A stretch of 64,000 bases of DNA from Thalassobacillus devorans (GTDB taxonomy: Bacteria; Bacillota; Bacilli; Bacillales; Halobacillaceae). The number at the start of each line of letters is the position of its first letter. Positions within the stretch are counted from its first letter, which is position 1. Location of the stretch: positions 1,364,001-1,428,000 of the forward strand of contig NZ_JAASRY010000001.1 of NCBI RefSeq assembly GCF_011761345.1, given 5' to 3'. The translations under genes were made by a program, and so were the position numbers. This document shows positions 54,843-63,393 of this stretch, in pieces. The notes below the pieces were generated by a model that had not been told where the DNA came from, made no database searches, and saw nothing but the letters and a program-made list of their open reading frames with translations.

Positions 54843-54876
54843 ACAAAAATAAAACCATGTCATTATAGACATGGTT
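54843..54876 (-). terminator. Terminator of prsW
   Basis: AACCATGTC (54853-54861) pairs with GACATGGTT (54868-54876) around a 6-base loop; TTTTATTTTTG follows on the minus strand. Confidence 0.85.
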
Positions 54877-54886
54877 GATATAGAAC

Positions 54887-55555
54887 TTATTCAGCTTTCG
54901 AGTGAAGGTTAGCAGAATGATGATTGGCCAATCGGATTTTACGAATTCCGATAACCCATAGACCTGCCATAAAAGGGATCATAAGATAAAGCCAGGCATT
55001 AGAAGTGGTGGTAAGAATCATATCATATAAACCGTGTAAAGCAACGGGAATAAATAAAGCTAAAGTTAAACACATTTTTGTTCGAGTCGTATTGAACTTA
55101 GCTTTTCCAATATAATACCCCATCAAAATACCAAACAAGGCATGAGAGGATACTGGAAAGATCGCTCTTCCCCATGCATACTGGGTCCCATTTGCAAGAA
55201 GATAAATGATGTTCTCCACGGTTGCGAACCCCAGACTTATAGCGACCCCATAAATGATGCCGTCATAATGGTGATCAAATTCTCTATGTTGATAAACAGC
55301 GAATAAAAATATAAACCATTTAACAAACTCTTCAAGCAACCCCGCTAATAAAAATGAGTGGAGGTATGGCGATTGTAATAATCCTTCGATATTAAAAGCA
55401 TATTGGATAAACATGGTTGGAAAAACAAGCAGTGCTCCAAGTATGAAAGTACGGATGATCAAAGGGAGCGGCTCTAATTCTATTCGTTTATTAAAATAGA
55501 TGAACGTCATGATAGCTGCAACCGGGGCGAGCGCTAACGTCAAAATGGATACCAT
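54887..55555 (-). CDS. prsW: Intramembrane protease PrsW (site-1 protease for RsiW)
   Basis: A multi-pass membrane protease; in B. subtilis it cuts the anti-sigma factor RsiW to release sigma-W under envelope stress. The catalytic motif EEFVKW lies in LLAGLLEEFVKWFIFLF; FATVENIIYLL and HALFGILMGYY are the other conserved helices. About eight helices over 222 residues. ATG 55555 has GAGGAG ahead; the frame extends to 55576. Divergent from ansA. Confidence 0.93.
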   Translation of the reverse strand: MVSILTLALAPVAAIMTFIYFNKRIELEPLPLIIRTFILGALLVFPTMFIQYAFNIEGLLQSPYLHSFLLAGLLEEFVKWFIFLFAVYQHREFDHHYDGIIYGVAISLGFATVENIIYLLANGTQYAWGRAIFPVSSHALFGILMGYYIGKAKFNTTRTKMCLTLALFIPVALHGLYDMILTTTSNAWLYLMIPFMAGLWVIGIRKIRLANHHSANLHSKAE

Positions 55556-55642
55556 TGTCTGCTCCTCACTTTCCATCCAGGTAATTTAATCGTATCATGG
55601 AAAAGAAGGAAACGGAACAATAGAAAAAGAAGGTGATAAATT

Positions 55643-56614
55643 ATGAAACGTATTATGATCCTCCATACCGGGGGAACTATATCTATGAAAGAAAACAAGG
55701 TTACAGGAGAAGTTAATACAGAGGGACGACACCCCTTACAGGAAATCAATGACATACTCAAAGACGAGGCAGAAATTGAAGACGAGGTGCTTTTCTATAT
55801 ACCATCTCCTCATATGACACCTTTCCATATGCTCCAATTAGGGAGAAGGATCCATGAAGTACTTGCTTCAGGAAAATTTGATGGGGTCGTTATCACTCAC
55901 GGTACAGACACACTAGAAGAGACTGCCTATTTTTTAGACCTTTTCTTGCAAACGAGAAAACCGGTAGTAATGACTGGAGCTATGCGATCCAGTAACGAAA
56001 TTGGATCTGATGGGTTATATAACCTGCTTACAGCTATCCGTGTAGCGACTTGTGATGAAGCCCAGGATAAAGGCGTACTGGTGGTAATGAATGATGAAAT
56101 TCATACAGCGAAAAATGTTACAAAAACATCGACAAGCAATGTAGCTACATTCCAAAGCCCCCAGTATGGGCCAATAGGAATCACTACAAAAAAAGATGTG
56201 TTTTTTCACCATAAATTAACCAGGCATGATTCCTATCCGATTCAAAAAATTGATAAAAACGTGTCGCTGGTGAAGGCCTTTGCCGGCATGGACGGTTCAA
56301 TCTTCGATGCGCTTAGGAGCACAGAGATTGACGGACTTGTCATCGAGGCACTTGGCCAAGGAAACTTACCCCCGGCCACGGTAGCTTCTATAAAAAAACT
56401 GCTGGATTTGAATATTCCAATTGTACTTGTTTCCCGCTGCTATCAAGGAATAGTCCAGGATACCTACGGTTATGAAGGCGGCGGACGAAAATTACGAGAA
56501 GCTGGAATCATTTTTGCAAATGGACTGACGGGACCTAAAGCAAGAATTAAGCTGATGGTGGCGTTGGAAATGACTAACAATCCGACAGAGCTGGCACCGA
56601 TGTTCGATTATTAG
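55643..56614 (+). CDS. ansA: L-asparaginase, type I
   Basis: It hydrolyses asparagine to aspartate and ammonia. Both catalytic triad segments are visible: ILHTGGTISM near the N-terminus and VITHGTDTLEETAYFLD. Its 323 residues and lack of a signal peptide indicate the cytoplasmic enzyme. AAGGTGAT lies upstream of ATG. It sits alone between prsW and ypdA; in B. subtilis ansA is elsewhere with ansB. Confidence 0.94.
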   Translation: MKRIMILHTGGTISMKENKVTGEVNTEGRHPLQEINDILKDEAEIEDEVLFYIPSPHMTPFHMLQLGRRIHEVLASGKFDGVVITHGTDTLEETAYFLDLFLQTRKPVVMTGAMRSSNEIGSDGLYNLLTAIRVATCDEAQDKGVLVVMNDEIHTAKNVTKTSTSNVATFQSPQYGPIGITTKKDVFFHHKLTRHDSYPIQKIDKNVSLVKAFAGMDGSIFDALRSTEIDGLVIEALGQGNLPPATVASIKKLLDLNIPIVLVSRCYQGIVQDTYGYEGGGRKLREAGIIFANGLTGPKARIKLMVALEMTNNPTELAPMFDY

Positions 56615-56640
56615 AAAAGATAATAGCCTGATCCTTAACA

Positions 56641-56672
56641 TACAAGCTCAGAGTTTATACTCTGAGCTTGTA
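56641..56672. terminator. Perfect hairpin between convergent ansA and ypdA
   Basis: A 13-bp perfect stem (TACAAGCTCAGAG with its complement, TTTATA loop). Neither side has a close U tract, so it is at best an imperfect bidirectional terminator. Confidence 0.6.
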
Positions 56673-56689
56673 GAAATTCATATAGATAA

Positions 56690-57667
56690 TTATTTTTTTG
56701 CAGCTATTGCATTTGCAATTTGTTCACCATGATGGCGCCCGTTTTCGATAAAAATTTCATTATTATTATAACCGGCAGCAATCACACCTGCGATATAGAT
56801 CCCCGGAACATTGGTTTCCATGGTTGTTTCATTAAAGGATGGTCTGCCTGTTTTTTCATCCATATCCACGCCCATCTTGGTCAGAAAACTATGGTCTGGA
56901 CGATAGCCAGTCATCGCAAAGACAAAATCGTTAGTAATTTGCTCTTCCTTACCATTACACGTGAAGACAACGTGGGTTTCGCTAATCTTTTTTACTTCTG
57001 TACAAAATCTCATCTCAACGATACCTTTGTTGACCAATGCTTCAAATTCCGGAAGTATCCAAGGCTTAATGCTTTTCGAGTAATCTTCACCACGATAGAG
57101 AACCGTCACGTACGCTCCTGCCTTCACTAATTCCAGTGCAGCATCTACAGCGGAGTTTTTCCCGCCAATAACTACTACATTCTTTTTAAAATAGGGATGA
57201 GCTTCTTTGAAATAATGCTTCACCTTATCCAGTTCTTCACCTTCAATATTCATCAGATTCGGTTGATCATAATAGCCTGTGGCTATGATGATATCCTTGG
57301 CCTGATAGTTATCAGTTTCCCCACTGTTTTTCTTTGTATGGACGGTGAAGGTTGTTTCTTCTTTTACCACTTGTGTCACCCGCTCATAGGCGTTCACCCG
57401 TAATTCCTTACGCTCAGCTACTGCTCTATAGTAAGCTAAAGCCTGATTCCTGACAGGCTTCTGTCGTTCAGTTATGAAAGGAACTCCTCCAATCTCCAGT
57501 TTTTCACTGGAACTGAAAAAAGTCTGGTGTGTGGGATAATTATAGATGGAATTGACAACGTTCCCTTTTTCTATCAAAAGTGGTTCAATCCCTCGTTCCT
57601 GCAGCTCTATGGCAACACTCATTCCACATGGTCCTGCCCCGACAATAATTACATCTTCCTGTTGCAC
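56690..57667 (-). CDS. ypdA: Bacillithiol disulfide reductase YpdA
   Basis: An FAD/NADPH-dependent reductase that recycles oxidised bacillithiol. FAD motif VGAGPCGMSVAIELQERGI carries the conserved Cys14 reported to be needed for activity; the NADPH motif is VVIGGKNSAVDAALELVKAG, and GIYIAGVIAAG is the C-terminal FAD motif. Its 325 residues are typical. It partners functionally with bshA in this window. Confidence 0.95.
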   Translation of the reverse strand: MQQEDVIIVGAGPCGMSVAIELQERGIEPLLIEKGNVVNSIYNYPTHQTFFSSSEKLEIGGVPFITERQKPVRNQALAYYRAVAERKELRVNAYERVTQVVKEETTFTVHTKKNSGETDNYQAKDIIIATGYYDQPNLMNIEGEELDKVKHYFKEAHPYFKKNVVVIGGKNSAVDAALELVKAGAYVTVLYRGEDYSKSIKPWILPEFEALVNKGIVEMRFCTEVKKISETHVVFTCNGKEEQITNDFVFAMTGYRPDHSFLTKMGVDMDEKTGRPSFNETTMETNVPGIYIAGVIAAGYNNNEIFIENGRHHGEQIANAIAAKK

Positions 57668-57774
57668 TCATGCTCACTCCTTAACACAAAGAAACCCGAA
57701 GAGATCTATCCGAACTCTCCAGTCCTTTCATCTTCAAGCTTTCACTCGTTATACAGTATATTAAACACGCTTTA

Positions 57775-57817
57775 CCAAAATAAAATATCTCCTACCATAC
57801 TACATGATAGGAGATAT
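57775..57817 (-). terminator. Terminator of gudB
   Basis: ATATCTCCTA (57785-57794) pairs with TAGGAGATAT (57808-57817); TTTTATTTTGG follows on the minus strand. Confidence 0.85.
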
Positions 57818-57833
57818 CAAGCTTATAATCAAC

Positions 57834-59105
57834 TTAAACCCATCCACGGAAACGAGAGGCTTCTGCCATTTTACGCACGCCTACCATATAGGCGGCGAGA
57901 CGCATATCCACCCTTCTAGTCTGGGCAGTGTTATAAACGTTATTAAAACCTTTGATCATCACTTTATAGAGTTTCTCTTCTACTTCTTCTTCTGTCCAAT
58001 AATAACCTTGATTATTCTGTACCCATTCAAAATAAGAAACCGTGACACCACCAGCTGAAGCCAGCACATCAGGTACTAACAGAATACCACGGTCTGACAG
58101 AATCTTCGTTGCTTCTAGGGTTGTCGGGCCATTAGCAGCTTCTACAACAATCGGTGTCTTGATGTTATAAGCATTGTCTTCTGTAATCTGATTTTCAATT
58201 GCTGCCGGTACAAGAATATCACCTTCAAGTTCCAACAGCTCCTGATTCGTAATCTTATTTTTAAATAAATTAGTTACCGTTCCGAAACTGTCACGGCGAT
58301 CCAATAAGTAGTCAATATCCAGCCCATCCGGGTCATGGAGAGCACCATAAGCATCGGAGATACCGATCACTTTTGCTCCTTTATCATGCATGAATTTCGC
58401 CAGAAAACTTCCTGCATTTCCGAACCCTTGAACTATAACACGGGCACCTTTCAATTCGATGCCTTTCTTCTTACAAGCCTCTTCAATACATATGGTTACA
58501 CCCTTAGCCGTAGCGGATTCCCTGCCGTGGGAACCTCCCAGCACAATCGGTTTACCTGTTATGAACCCAGGATTGTTGAATTCATCAATACGACTATATT
58601 CATCCATCATCCATGCCATAATTTGTGAGTTAGTGAAAACATCAGGAGCCGGAATATCCTTTGTCGGTCCTACTATTTGACTGATTGAACGTACATATCC
58701 TCTACTTATCCCTTCCAACTCACGGAACGACATTTCACGTGGATCACAGACGATCCCGCCTTTACCTCCACCATATGGGAGATCAACAATACCAGCTTTC
58801 AGACTCATCCAGATAGAAAGTGCTTTTACTTCCTTTTCACTTACATTCGGGTGGAAGCGGACTCCGCCTTTTGTCGGGCCTACGGCATCATTGTGCTGCG
58901 CCCTGTAACCCGTGAAAATCTTGATGGACCCATCGTCCATCCTCACAGGAATCCGGACGGTCATCATTCGCACAGGTTCTTTCATCAGCTCATACACTTC
59001 CCCTGGATAACCCAGTTTATCCAGTGCTTTCTTGATTACAGACTGTGTCGACTTTAAAACATCCAACTTATCGTTTACAGAATCTGCTGGCTTATCGGCT
59101 ACCAT
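57834..59105 (-). CDS. gudB: Glutamate dehydrogenase, GudB type
   Basis: It catabolises glutamate to 2-oxoglutarate and ammonia with NAD. FTGYRAQHNDAVGPTKGGVRFHPNVSEKEVKALSIWMSLK holds the catalytic lysines, and VIVQGFGNAGSFLAKF is the NAD motif. The three-codon duplication that inactivates GudB in B. subtilis 168 is absent here (single VKA), so the enzyme should be active. ATG 59105 has a GGAGG site seven bases ahead; 423 residues. A sigma-A promoter is visible upstream. Confidence 0.97.
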   Translation of the reverse strand: MVADKPADSVNDKLDVLKSTQSVIKKALDKLGYPGEVYELMKEPVRMMTVRIPVRMDDGSIKIFTGYRAQHNDAVGPTKGGVRFHPNVSEKEVKALSIWMSLKAGIVDLPYGGGKGGIVCDPREMSFRELEGISRGYVRSISQIVGPTKDIPAPDVFTNSQIMAWMMDEYSRIDEFNNPGFITGKPIVLGGSHGRESATAKGVTICIEEACKKKGIELKGARVIVQGFGNAGSFLAKFMHDKGAKVIGISDAYGALHDPDGLDIDYLLDRRDSFGTVTNLFKNKITNQELLELEGDILVPAAIENQITEDNAYNIKTPIVVEAANGPTTLEATKILSDRGILLVPDVLASAGGVTVSYFEWVQNNQGYYWTEEEVEEKLYKVMIKGFNNVYNTAQTRRVDMRLAAYMVGVRKMAEASRFRGWV

Positions 59106-59161
59106 CAGTTTACCTCCTATATGTCCATTCACTATCATTATCAACTATGCTTTCAGTGATT

Positions 59162-59189
59162 AGTATACACTTTCAAATCGAATATGCAA
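59162..59189 (-). promoter_or_regulatory. Sigma-A promoter of gudB
   Basis: On the minus strand TTGCAT (59184-59189), a 16-base spacer and TATACT (59162-59167) lie 56 bases upstream of the ATG. Confidence 0.55.
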
Positions 59190-59249
59190 GCAACAAAATC
59201 GCATTAAAAAATGGCTATCTTTTAGCAATGAAAACGATTTCGGCTCATG

Positions 59250-60179
59250 TTATCCTTTTACAACAGAAAGCTCAACAAATTTTTCGACCATCTCTTCATA
59301 ACTCCAGCCGATTTTCTTAGCAGAATCCGGGAAGAGACTTGTTGGTGTCATGCCAGGAAGTGTGTTAACTTCTAAGATTATTGCTTCATCTTCATCCGTT
59401 ACAATAAAGTCTACCCGGGAGTATACGTCACATCCCAATAATTGATGAGCCAGCACTGAGTGCTTTTGTAGTTTTTCAGTCATCTCTTCTGGCAATTGTG
59501 CAGGCACGATATGTTCACTTCCGCCTGGTTTATATTTGGAATCAAAATCGTAATAATCGCTTTTAGGAATGATTTCAATGACAGGAAGCGCTTTTTCTGC
59601 CCCTTGTTTTCCTACCACGGGTACTGTAACTTCTCTGCCTGCTATATAGTCTTCCACCAGGATCGTATCATCTGATTCGCCTGCTTTTTTGACACCTTCC
59701 TCAATCTCGGTAGTATCTTTAACGATCGTCAGCCCTAAGGTGGACCCTTCCTGGTTCGGTTTAATAACGAAAGGAGGCTTGAAATCTTGCTTAATCGCTT
59801 CTTCTATGGCCCTCAGATTATCGTTTTCTACTCGATATGTTTTGCTTCTTGCAGTCGCAATGCCATATTGACTGAATATTTGCTTCGATTTTGCTTTATC
59901 CATGGCAAGTGCTGAGGCAAGTACACCTGAGCCCACATATGGGATACCAAGCATATCAAGTAACCCTTGAATCTTTCCATCTTCACCAAAACGGCCGTGT
60001 AGACCGATGAAGACAAGGTCTACATCCAATTCAAGGATTTCATTCAATCTATCAGGGTGGAAATCGATATCCACTACCTCATGTCCATTTTTTTTCAATG
60101 CATTTATGATCCCTTTTCCAGTCGATAAGGATACTTCTCTTTCTCCGGAAGTACCCCCATATAAAACAGCTATCTTCAA
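59250..60179 (-). CDS. ddl: D-alanine--D-alanine ligase
   Basis: It makes the D-Ala-D-Ala dipeptide for peptidoglycan. An ATP-grasp enzyme: VLYGGTSGEREVSL, LHGRFGEDGKIQGLLDMLGIPYVGSG, FVIKPNQEGSTLG and LEVNTLPGMTPTSLFP are the conserved blocks. Tyr in the YYDFDSKY region is of the D-Ala-D-Ala type rather than the D-lactate type. TTG 60179 has GGGAG eight bases ahead and yields MKIAVLYGG; the GTG at 60188 overlaps that site. 309 residues. In B. subtilis ddl is elsewhere. Confidence 0.94.
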   Translation of the reverse strand: MKIAVLYGGTSGEREVSLSTGKGIINALKKNGHEVVDIDFHPDRLNEILELDVDLVFIGLHGRFGEDGKIQGLLDMLGIPYVGSGVLASALAMDKAKSKQIFSQYGIATARSKTYRVENDNLRAIEEAIKQDFKPPFVIKPNQEGSTLGLTIVKDTTEIEEGVKKAGESDDTILVEDYIAGREVTVPVVGKQGAEKALPVIEIIPKSDYYDFDSKYKPGGSEHIVPAQLPEEMTEKLQKHSVLAHQLLGCDVYSRVDFIVTDEDEAIILEVNTLPGMTPTSLFPDSAKKIGWSYEEMVEKFVELSVVKG

Positions 60180-60309
60180 CGCATACACTCCCTCAACTTA
60201 GACCTTCTTAACATACTTATTCCCTACAATAGTAACATGTTCACTAAAAACCTTCTATCTAATCTTAATAAATTGTCTCTGTTAAAGATTGTAGTTGATT
60301 TTTCTTTAA

Positions 60310-60670
60310 AGGCATATTCAATTAAAAGGCCGAAAAGTCGAAGACTTGATTTCGAGATATTGGTTGGAGGAGCGGGGCGTGGGGGCACGAGTCGCTTTCC
60401 CCGGGAGTTCGTTGAGCCTCCTCGAGCTAACGCTCTGCGGGGTCTCACCTGGAACTCTTTTCCCGTAGGAGTCTCCCCGTGCCCCCACGTCCCTTGCCAT
60501 ATAAGATACTCGAAATCGTGTTTGGAAAGTCCAAACCCTATTTTGTGATGAGTGTCCTATCACGGACCTCCAAACCGTTACTATCGTAACGGAAACAACA
60601 TATCTTGAAACTGAGTCTTCAGTAAAAGGGAGCTTATCTGGAACATCAACATTGAGATTCAACAAAGCCT
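60310..60670 (+). repeat. Composite palindromic repeat, copy 4 (module B deleted)
   Basis: Terminal inverted repeats lie at 60340-60357 (GAAGACTTGATTTCGAGA) and 60603-60620. Module A is present (about 60370-60495) with arms GGGGCGTGGGGGCAC and GTGCCCCCACGTCCC. A centre of about 55 bp (TACTCGAAATCGTG onward) is shared with copy 3. Of module B only the right flank (CGGACCTCC, TAACGGAAACA) is left. It lies between ddl and mecB, filling most of that 589-bp gap. Confidence 0.88.
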
Positions 60671-60739
60671 ATAAATTAAAAAACAACTTATATCTTTAGG
60701 AATTAATTTATGGAATGAGAGAACTAACCTTGTATGAAC

Positions 60740-60774
60740 ACAAAAAAATGAACGGTACTGTTATCCGTTCATTT
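60740..60774 (-). terminator. Terminator of mecB
   Basis: AAATGAACGG (60746-60755) pairs with CCGTTCATTT (60765-60774); TTTTTTTGTG follows on the minus strand. It overlaps the mecB stop. Confidence 0.88.
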
Positions 60775-61371
60775 ATTGTAGGAATGTGGCTTTATGAAAT
60801 AATCAAAGACCTGCTTCGCTGCATCATTTTCCATCACGATTTCCCCATATTCTTTAAGCCTGTGGGAAGTCACAATGCTTGGTGTTCCGAATTCTGACAT
60901 TAAAGCAATAACCTGTTCCCTGTTTAAGTCTTCTATGTCTTCTTCTTCTAATTTCATATAATAATAATCACCGTAGTGGATAATACTTCCACCTTCAACA
61001 CCAAGATTATATAATCGGCGGGAGACTTGTATGATATCTTCAAATTCTAGGAATGAAAAGATTAATTCCTTACTCTCATCCAAAGTTACTTTCATTTCGA
61101 TATAGTCTTCATCCTCATCCTGGTAGTCACGTTCTGTCTGGGTAACTACGATGAACATCCCTTGCGCTTGAAGAAGATAGACCTGTACAAGCAAGGTACC
61201 ATCCAGTTCAAAACCAAGTTCATCACTTGCTTCATACATCATATCACTAAATAATTGATGCACGCGGGGTAAATCATGCCATAAATCTTCCTTAGTCAAC
61301 CCTCTCTCAATCAAATCATCGAAGGTAAGGAATATTTTAAACTTGTCGTTTGACATTCGTTCCAAACGCAT
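60769..61371 (-). CDS. mecB: Adaptor protein MecB (YpbH), MecA paralogue
   Basis: An adaptor that targets proteins to the ClpC protease. The N-terminal MRLERMSNDKFKIFLTFDDLIERGLTKEDLW binds substrates; the acidic middle and the C-terminal half with FSFLEFEDIIQVSRRLYNLG bind ClpC. Length (200) and position near ypbG favour MecB over MecA. The ATG at 61371 is preferred with GGGGGC seven bases before it. Confidence 0.9.
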   Translation of the reverse strand: MRLERMSNDKFKIFLTFDDLIERGLTKEDLWHDLPRVHQLFSDMMYEASDELGFELDGTLLVQVYLLQAQGMFIVVTQTERDYQDEDEDYIEMKVTLDESKELIFSFLEFEDIIQVSRRLYNLGVEGGSIIHYGDYYYMKLEEEDIEDLNREQVIALMSEFGTPSIVTSHRLKEYGEIVMENDAAKQVFDYFIKPHSYNK

Positions 61372-61454
61372 TCCCATCGCCCCCTGAAAGCTATCGGTTT
61401 ATCTTTATCTTATGCTATTATTCAACTTTTGGTGCTCTTTTATCCCGGTATTAC

Positions 61455-62357
61455 TTATCTTTGGTCATCCAACCATTTTAGCCACTCTTCCCTTGTGGTA
61501 CCGACTAAGAATCGGTCTGCTTTGGCTTTTTCATCGGGGTCCAATTGATCAAAAGCATAACCCCCAAGGCCAACCCGCATTCCAGGATAATTTTTTTGGA
61601 TAGTTTCCGCTAACATAATGGTAGCTGGTACATTTTTCTTTAAGGTAGTGGATAAAAAGACATATGCAGCGTCCACTTCCTTTAATATTGGCTGGATATC
61701 CCCATCTGCAATGCTTTGACCAAGGTAAATGACTTCATAACCCTTTCGTTTCAAAAACAGAGCGAATATCAAAAGCCCAAGTTCATGTTTTTCATTTGGC
61801 CCGCATACTAATACGGCCTTTGGAAGATAAGGTGCTGCCGGTATCGATAATAATAACATACCAATTCGGGACCTAAGAAAGCTACTGGCAAAGTGTTCAT
61901 GAGCACTCGTTATTTTGTTCTCTTCCCAAAGCACTCCTACCTTGATTAAAAGCGGGGATATGATTTCAATAGCTACCTTTTCAGGAGTATATAAACTAAA
62001 TGCATAATCAAGGTGTTGCTGCGCTGTCCTTTCATCGAAAGATAGTAACGCTTCCAACAATTCAGAGGACTTTTTTTCCAATTCATTATCCTGACCGGTC
62101 TCTGGCTCGTTTAAAGTTTCCCCTTGATTATTTTCATATAGTGAAACGGCCTGCGAAATAGTAAAACCGTGATCGACTTTAGCAATCAACCATTTCAGTA
62201 TCCGTACATGATGGTCTGTATAGAGTCGATGACCGGCATTATTTCTTACAGGCCGGATGATTTGATAACGCCGTTCCCATGCTCGTAATGTACCAGGCTG
62301 GATCCCTAACATATTTGAAACAGCTTTAATGTTGTATTTTCCCTTTTCCGTTGCCAT
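61455..62357 (-). CDS. MerR-type regulator with B12-binding domain (CarH/LitR-like photoreceptor)
   Basis: The N-terminal MerR winged helix (KAVSNMLGIQPGTLRAWERRYQI, about residues 11-33) binds DNA. A four-helix cap holds Trp144 and Glu154-His155 in WEENKITSAHEHF, the W-x9-EH signature that contacts adenosylcobalamin in CarH. The Rossmann-like domain has EKHELG (ExHxxG), with His191 as the likely lower cobalt ligand. In Myxococcus, Thermus and Bacillus megaterium such proteins are dark repressors released by light, usually of carotenoid genes. Targets here are not adjacent. A strong sigma-A promoter precedes it. It is an addition relative to B. subtilis. Confidence 0.9.
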   Translation of the reverse strand: MATEKGKYNIKAVSNMLGIQPGTLRAWERRYQIIRPVRNNAGHRLYTDHHVRILKWLIAKVDHGFTISQAVSLYENNQGETLNEPETGQDNELEKKSSELLEALLSFDERTAQQHLDYAFSLYTPEKVAIEIISPLLIKVGVLWEENKITSAHEHFASSFLRSRIGMLLLSIPAAPYLPKAVLVCGPNEKHELGLLIFALFLKRKGYEVIYLGQSIADGDIQPILKEVDAAYVFLSTTLKKNVPATIMLAETIQKNYPGMRVGLGGYAFDQLDPDEKAKADRFLVGTTREEWLKWLDDQR

Positions 62358-62387
62358 GTGCCTACCCCCACTGTGTTGTTTGTATCA

Positions 62388-62416
62388 ATTATATCCAACA
62401 GAAGGAGGCTGTGCAA
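62388..62416 (-). promoter_or_regulatory. Sigma-A promoter of the CarH/LitR-like gene
   Basis: On the minus strand TTGCAC (62411-62416), a 17-base spacer and a perfect TATAAT (62388-62393) lie 30 bases upstream of the ATG. An AT-rich imperfect palindrome (TATATAGTTGATATA, minus strand) just upstream of the -35 could be an operator. Confidence 0.65.
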
Positions 62417-62451
62417 AGAATGTATATCAACTATATAAGTTTTGCATAAAA

Positions 62452-63228
62452 TCAACCTGTGATTGTTAAGATATGACATTCTGCTCTTGTTCCCAGCCGA
62501 AAAGGAATCAATCGTGTGCCGTAACCTTCACTGATAAAAACAGGAATGCCATTTACAGTTTTCAACCCGCCGCGTTCACTTAATCCTAACCCCATAAAAC
62601 GTATCTGACCACCGTGAGTATGACCACTTAGGACAAGGTCGACTTGCTCCTGCTGCTCCTGGGGTAATTGTTCAAAAATCGAGGGATCATGAATCACCAT
62701 TATTTTGCATTTGCTATTTGCACCTTCAAACGCAAATCCGCTGTTTCCTTCATGATGCAAGTAAGGATCAATACCAAGTACGTTGAACGTATCTCCAGTT
62801 TCTGATTCAAATTCTACAGCACTATTACCGAGTATATGGACGCCTTCATCCAGTAGCAGCGCATCCAGGTCATGATAATCCCCTTCATAGTCATTGTTAC
62901 CCCAAATAAAATAAAGCGGGGCATTCAATTGCTTCAGCCGGGTAATGTTTTCTCGAACATTTTCCATTGGGACACCGCGTTCCATTAAATCTCCTGCGAT
63001 TATAACTAAATCTATAGAAGAAATAGCGTGGATGGTATGGTTATCGAGGATACGTCGGTGAATATCGGAAATGAAAAAGATACGAACTCCATCAAAAGAA
63101 GAAGGGAAATTTTGTATCGGAAGTACCCGTTCGTCAATGAAATCTGTGTGAGCTTTGCGATACATATTAAAAACAAGTAATGCAGCTACTACTGTAATTA
63201 AAAGTGTTGTGGTATATACAAAAGTCAT
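62452..63228 (-). CDS. ypbG: Metallophosphoesterase, YpbG-like
   Basis: A calcineurin-type phosphoesterase anchored by an N-terminal helix (TTLLITVVAALLVFNMY). Metal-binding motifs run in order: SDIHRR, AGDLMERG, WGNNDYE, VIHDPS and SGHTHGGQ. The substrate is unknown; relatives resemble UDP-2,3-diacylglucosamine hydrolases. ATG 63228 is chosen with GGAAG ahead; GTG 63240 is also possible. It matches YpbG in the B. subtilis mecB-ypbG order. Confidence 0.88.
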   Translation of the reverse strand: MTFVYTTTLLITVVAALLVFNMYRKAHTDFIDERVLPIQNFPSSFDGVRIFFISDIHRRILDNHTIHAISSIDLVIIAGDLMERGVPMENVRENITRLKQLNAPLYFIWGNNDYEGDYHDLDALLLDEGVHILGNSAVEFESETGDTFNVLGIDPYLHHEGNSGFAFEGANSKCKIMVIHDPSIFEQLPQEQQEQVDLVLSGHTHGGQIRFMGLGLSERGGLKTVNGIPVFISEGYGTRLIPFRLGTRAECHILTITG

Positions 63229-63337
63229 GCTTACTTCCACGCTCCTGCTATATCGACTCGAACTAAATGATTGGTTAAATGGATGTTACCATCATACCAG
63301 GCAAGGAATTTTTCTTCCATTATCACCTTTTCTTTTC

Positions 63338-63393
63338 ATAAAAAAACCCCTTCCCGACCAACATATGTCAGAAAGAGGAGAAAAAGAAGGGTT
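63338..63393 (-). terminator. Terminator of the CBS-domain gene
   Basis: AACCCCTTC (63345-63353) and GAAGGGTT (63386-63393) pair around a ~32-base loop; on the minus strand TTTTTTTATG follows. Confidence 0.65.

Noticed and set aside
58780-58860. Inactivating duplication in gudB as in B. subtilis 168
   Set aside because: The region reads EKEVKALSIW once; there is no three-codon duplication.
60318-60665. 115-codon minus-strand open frame
   Set aside because: It covers repeat copy 4 end to end, including both terminal inverted repeats.
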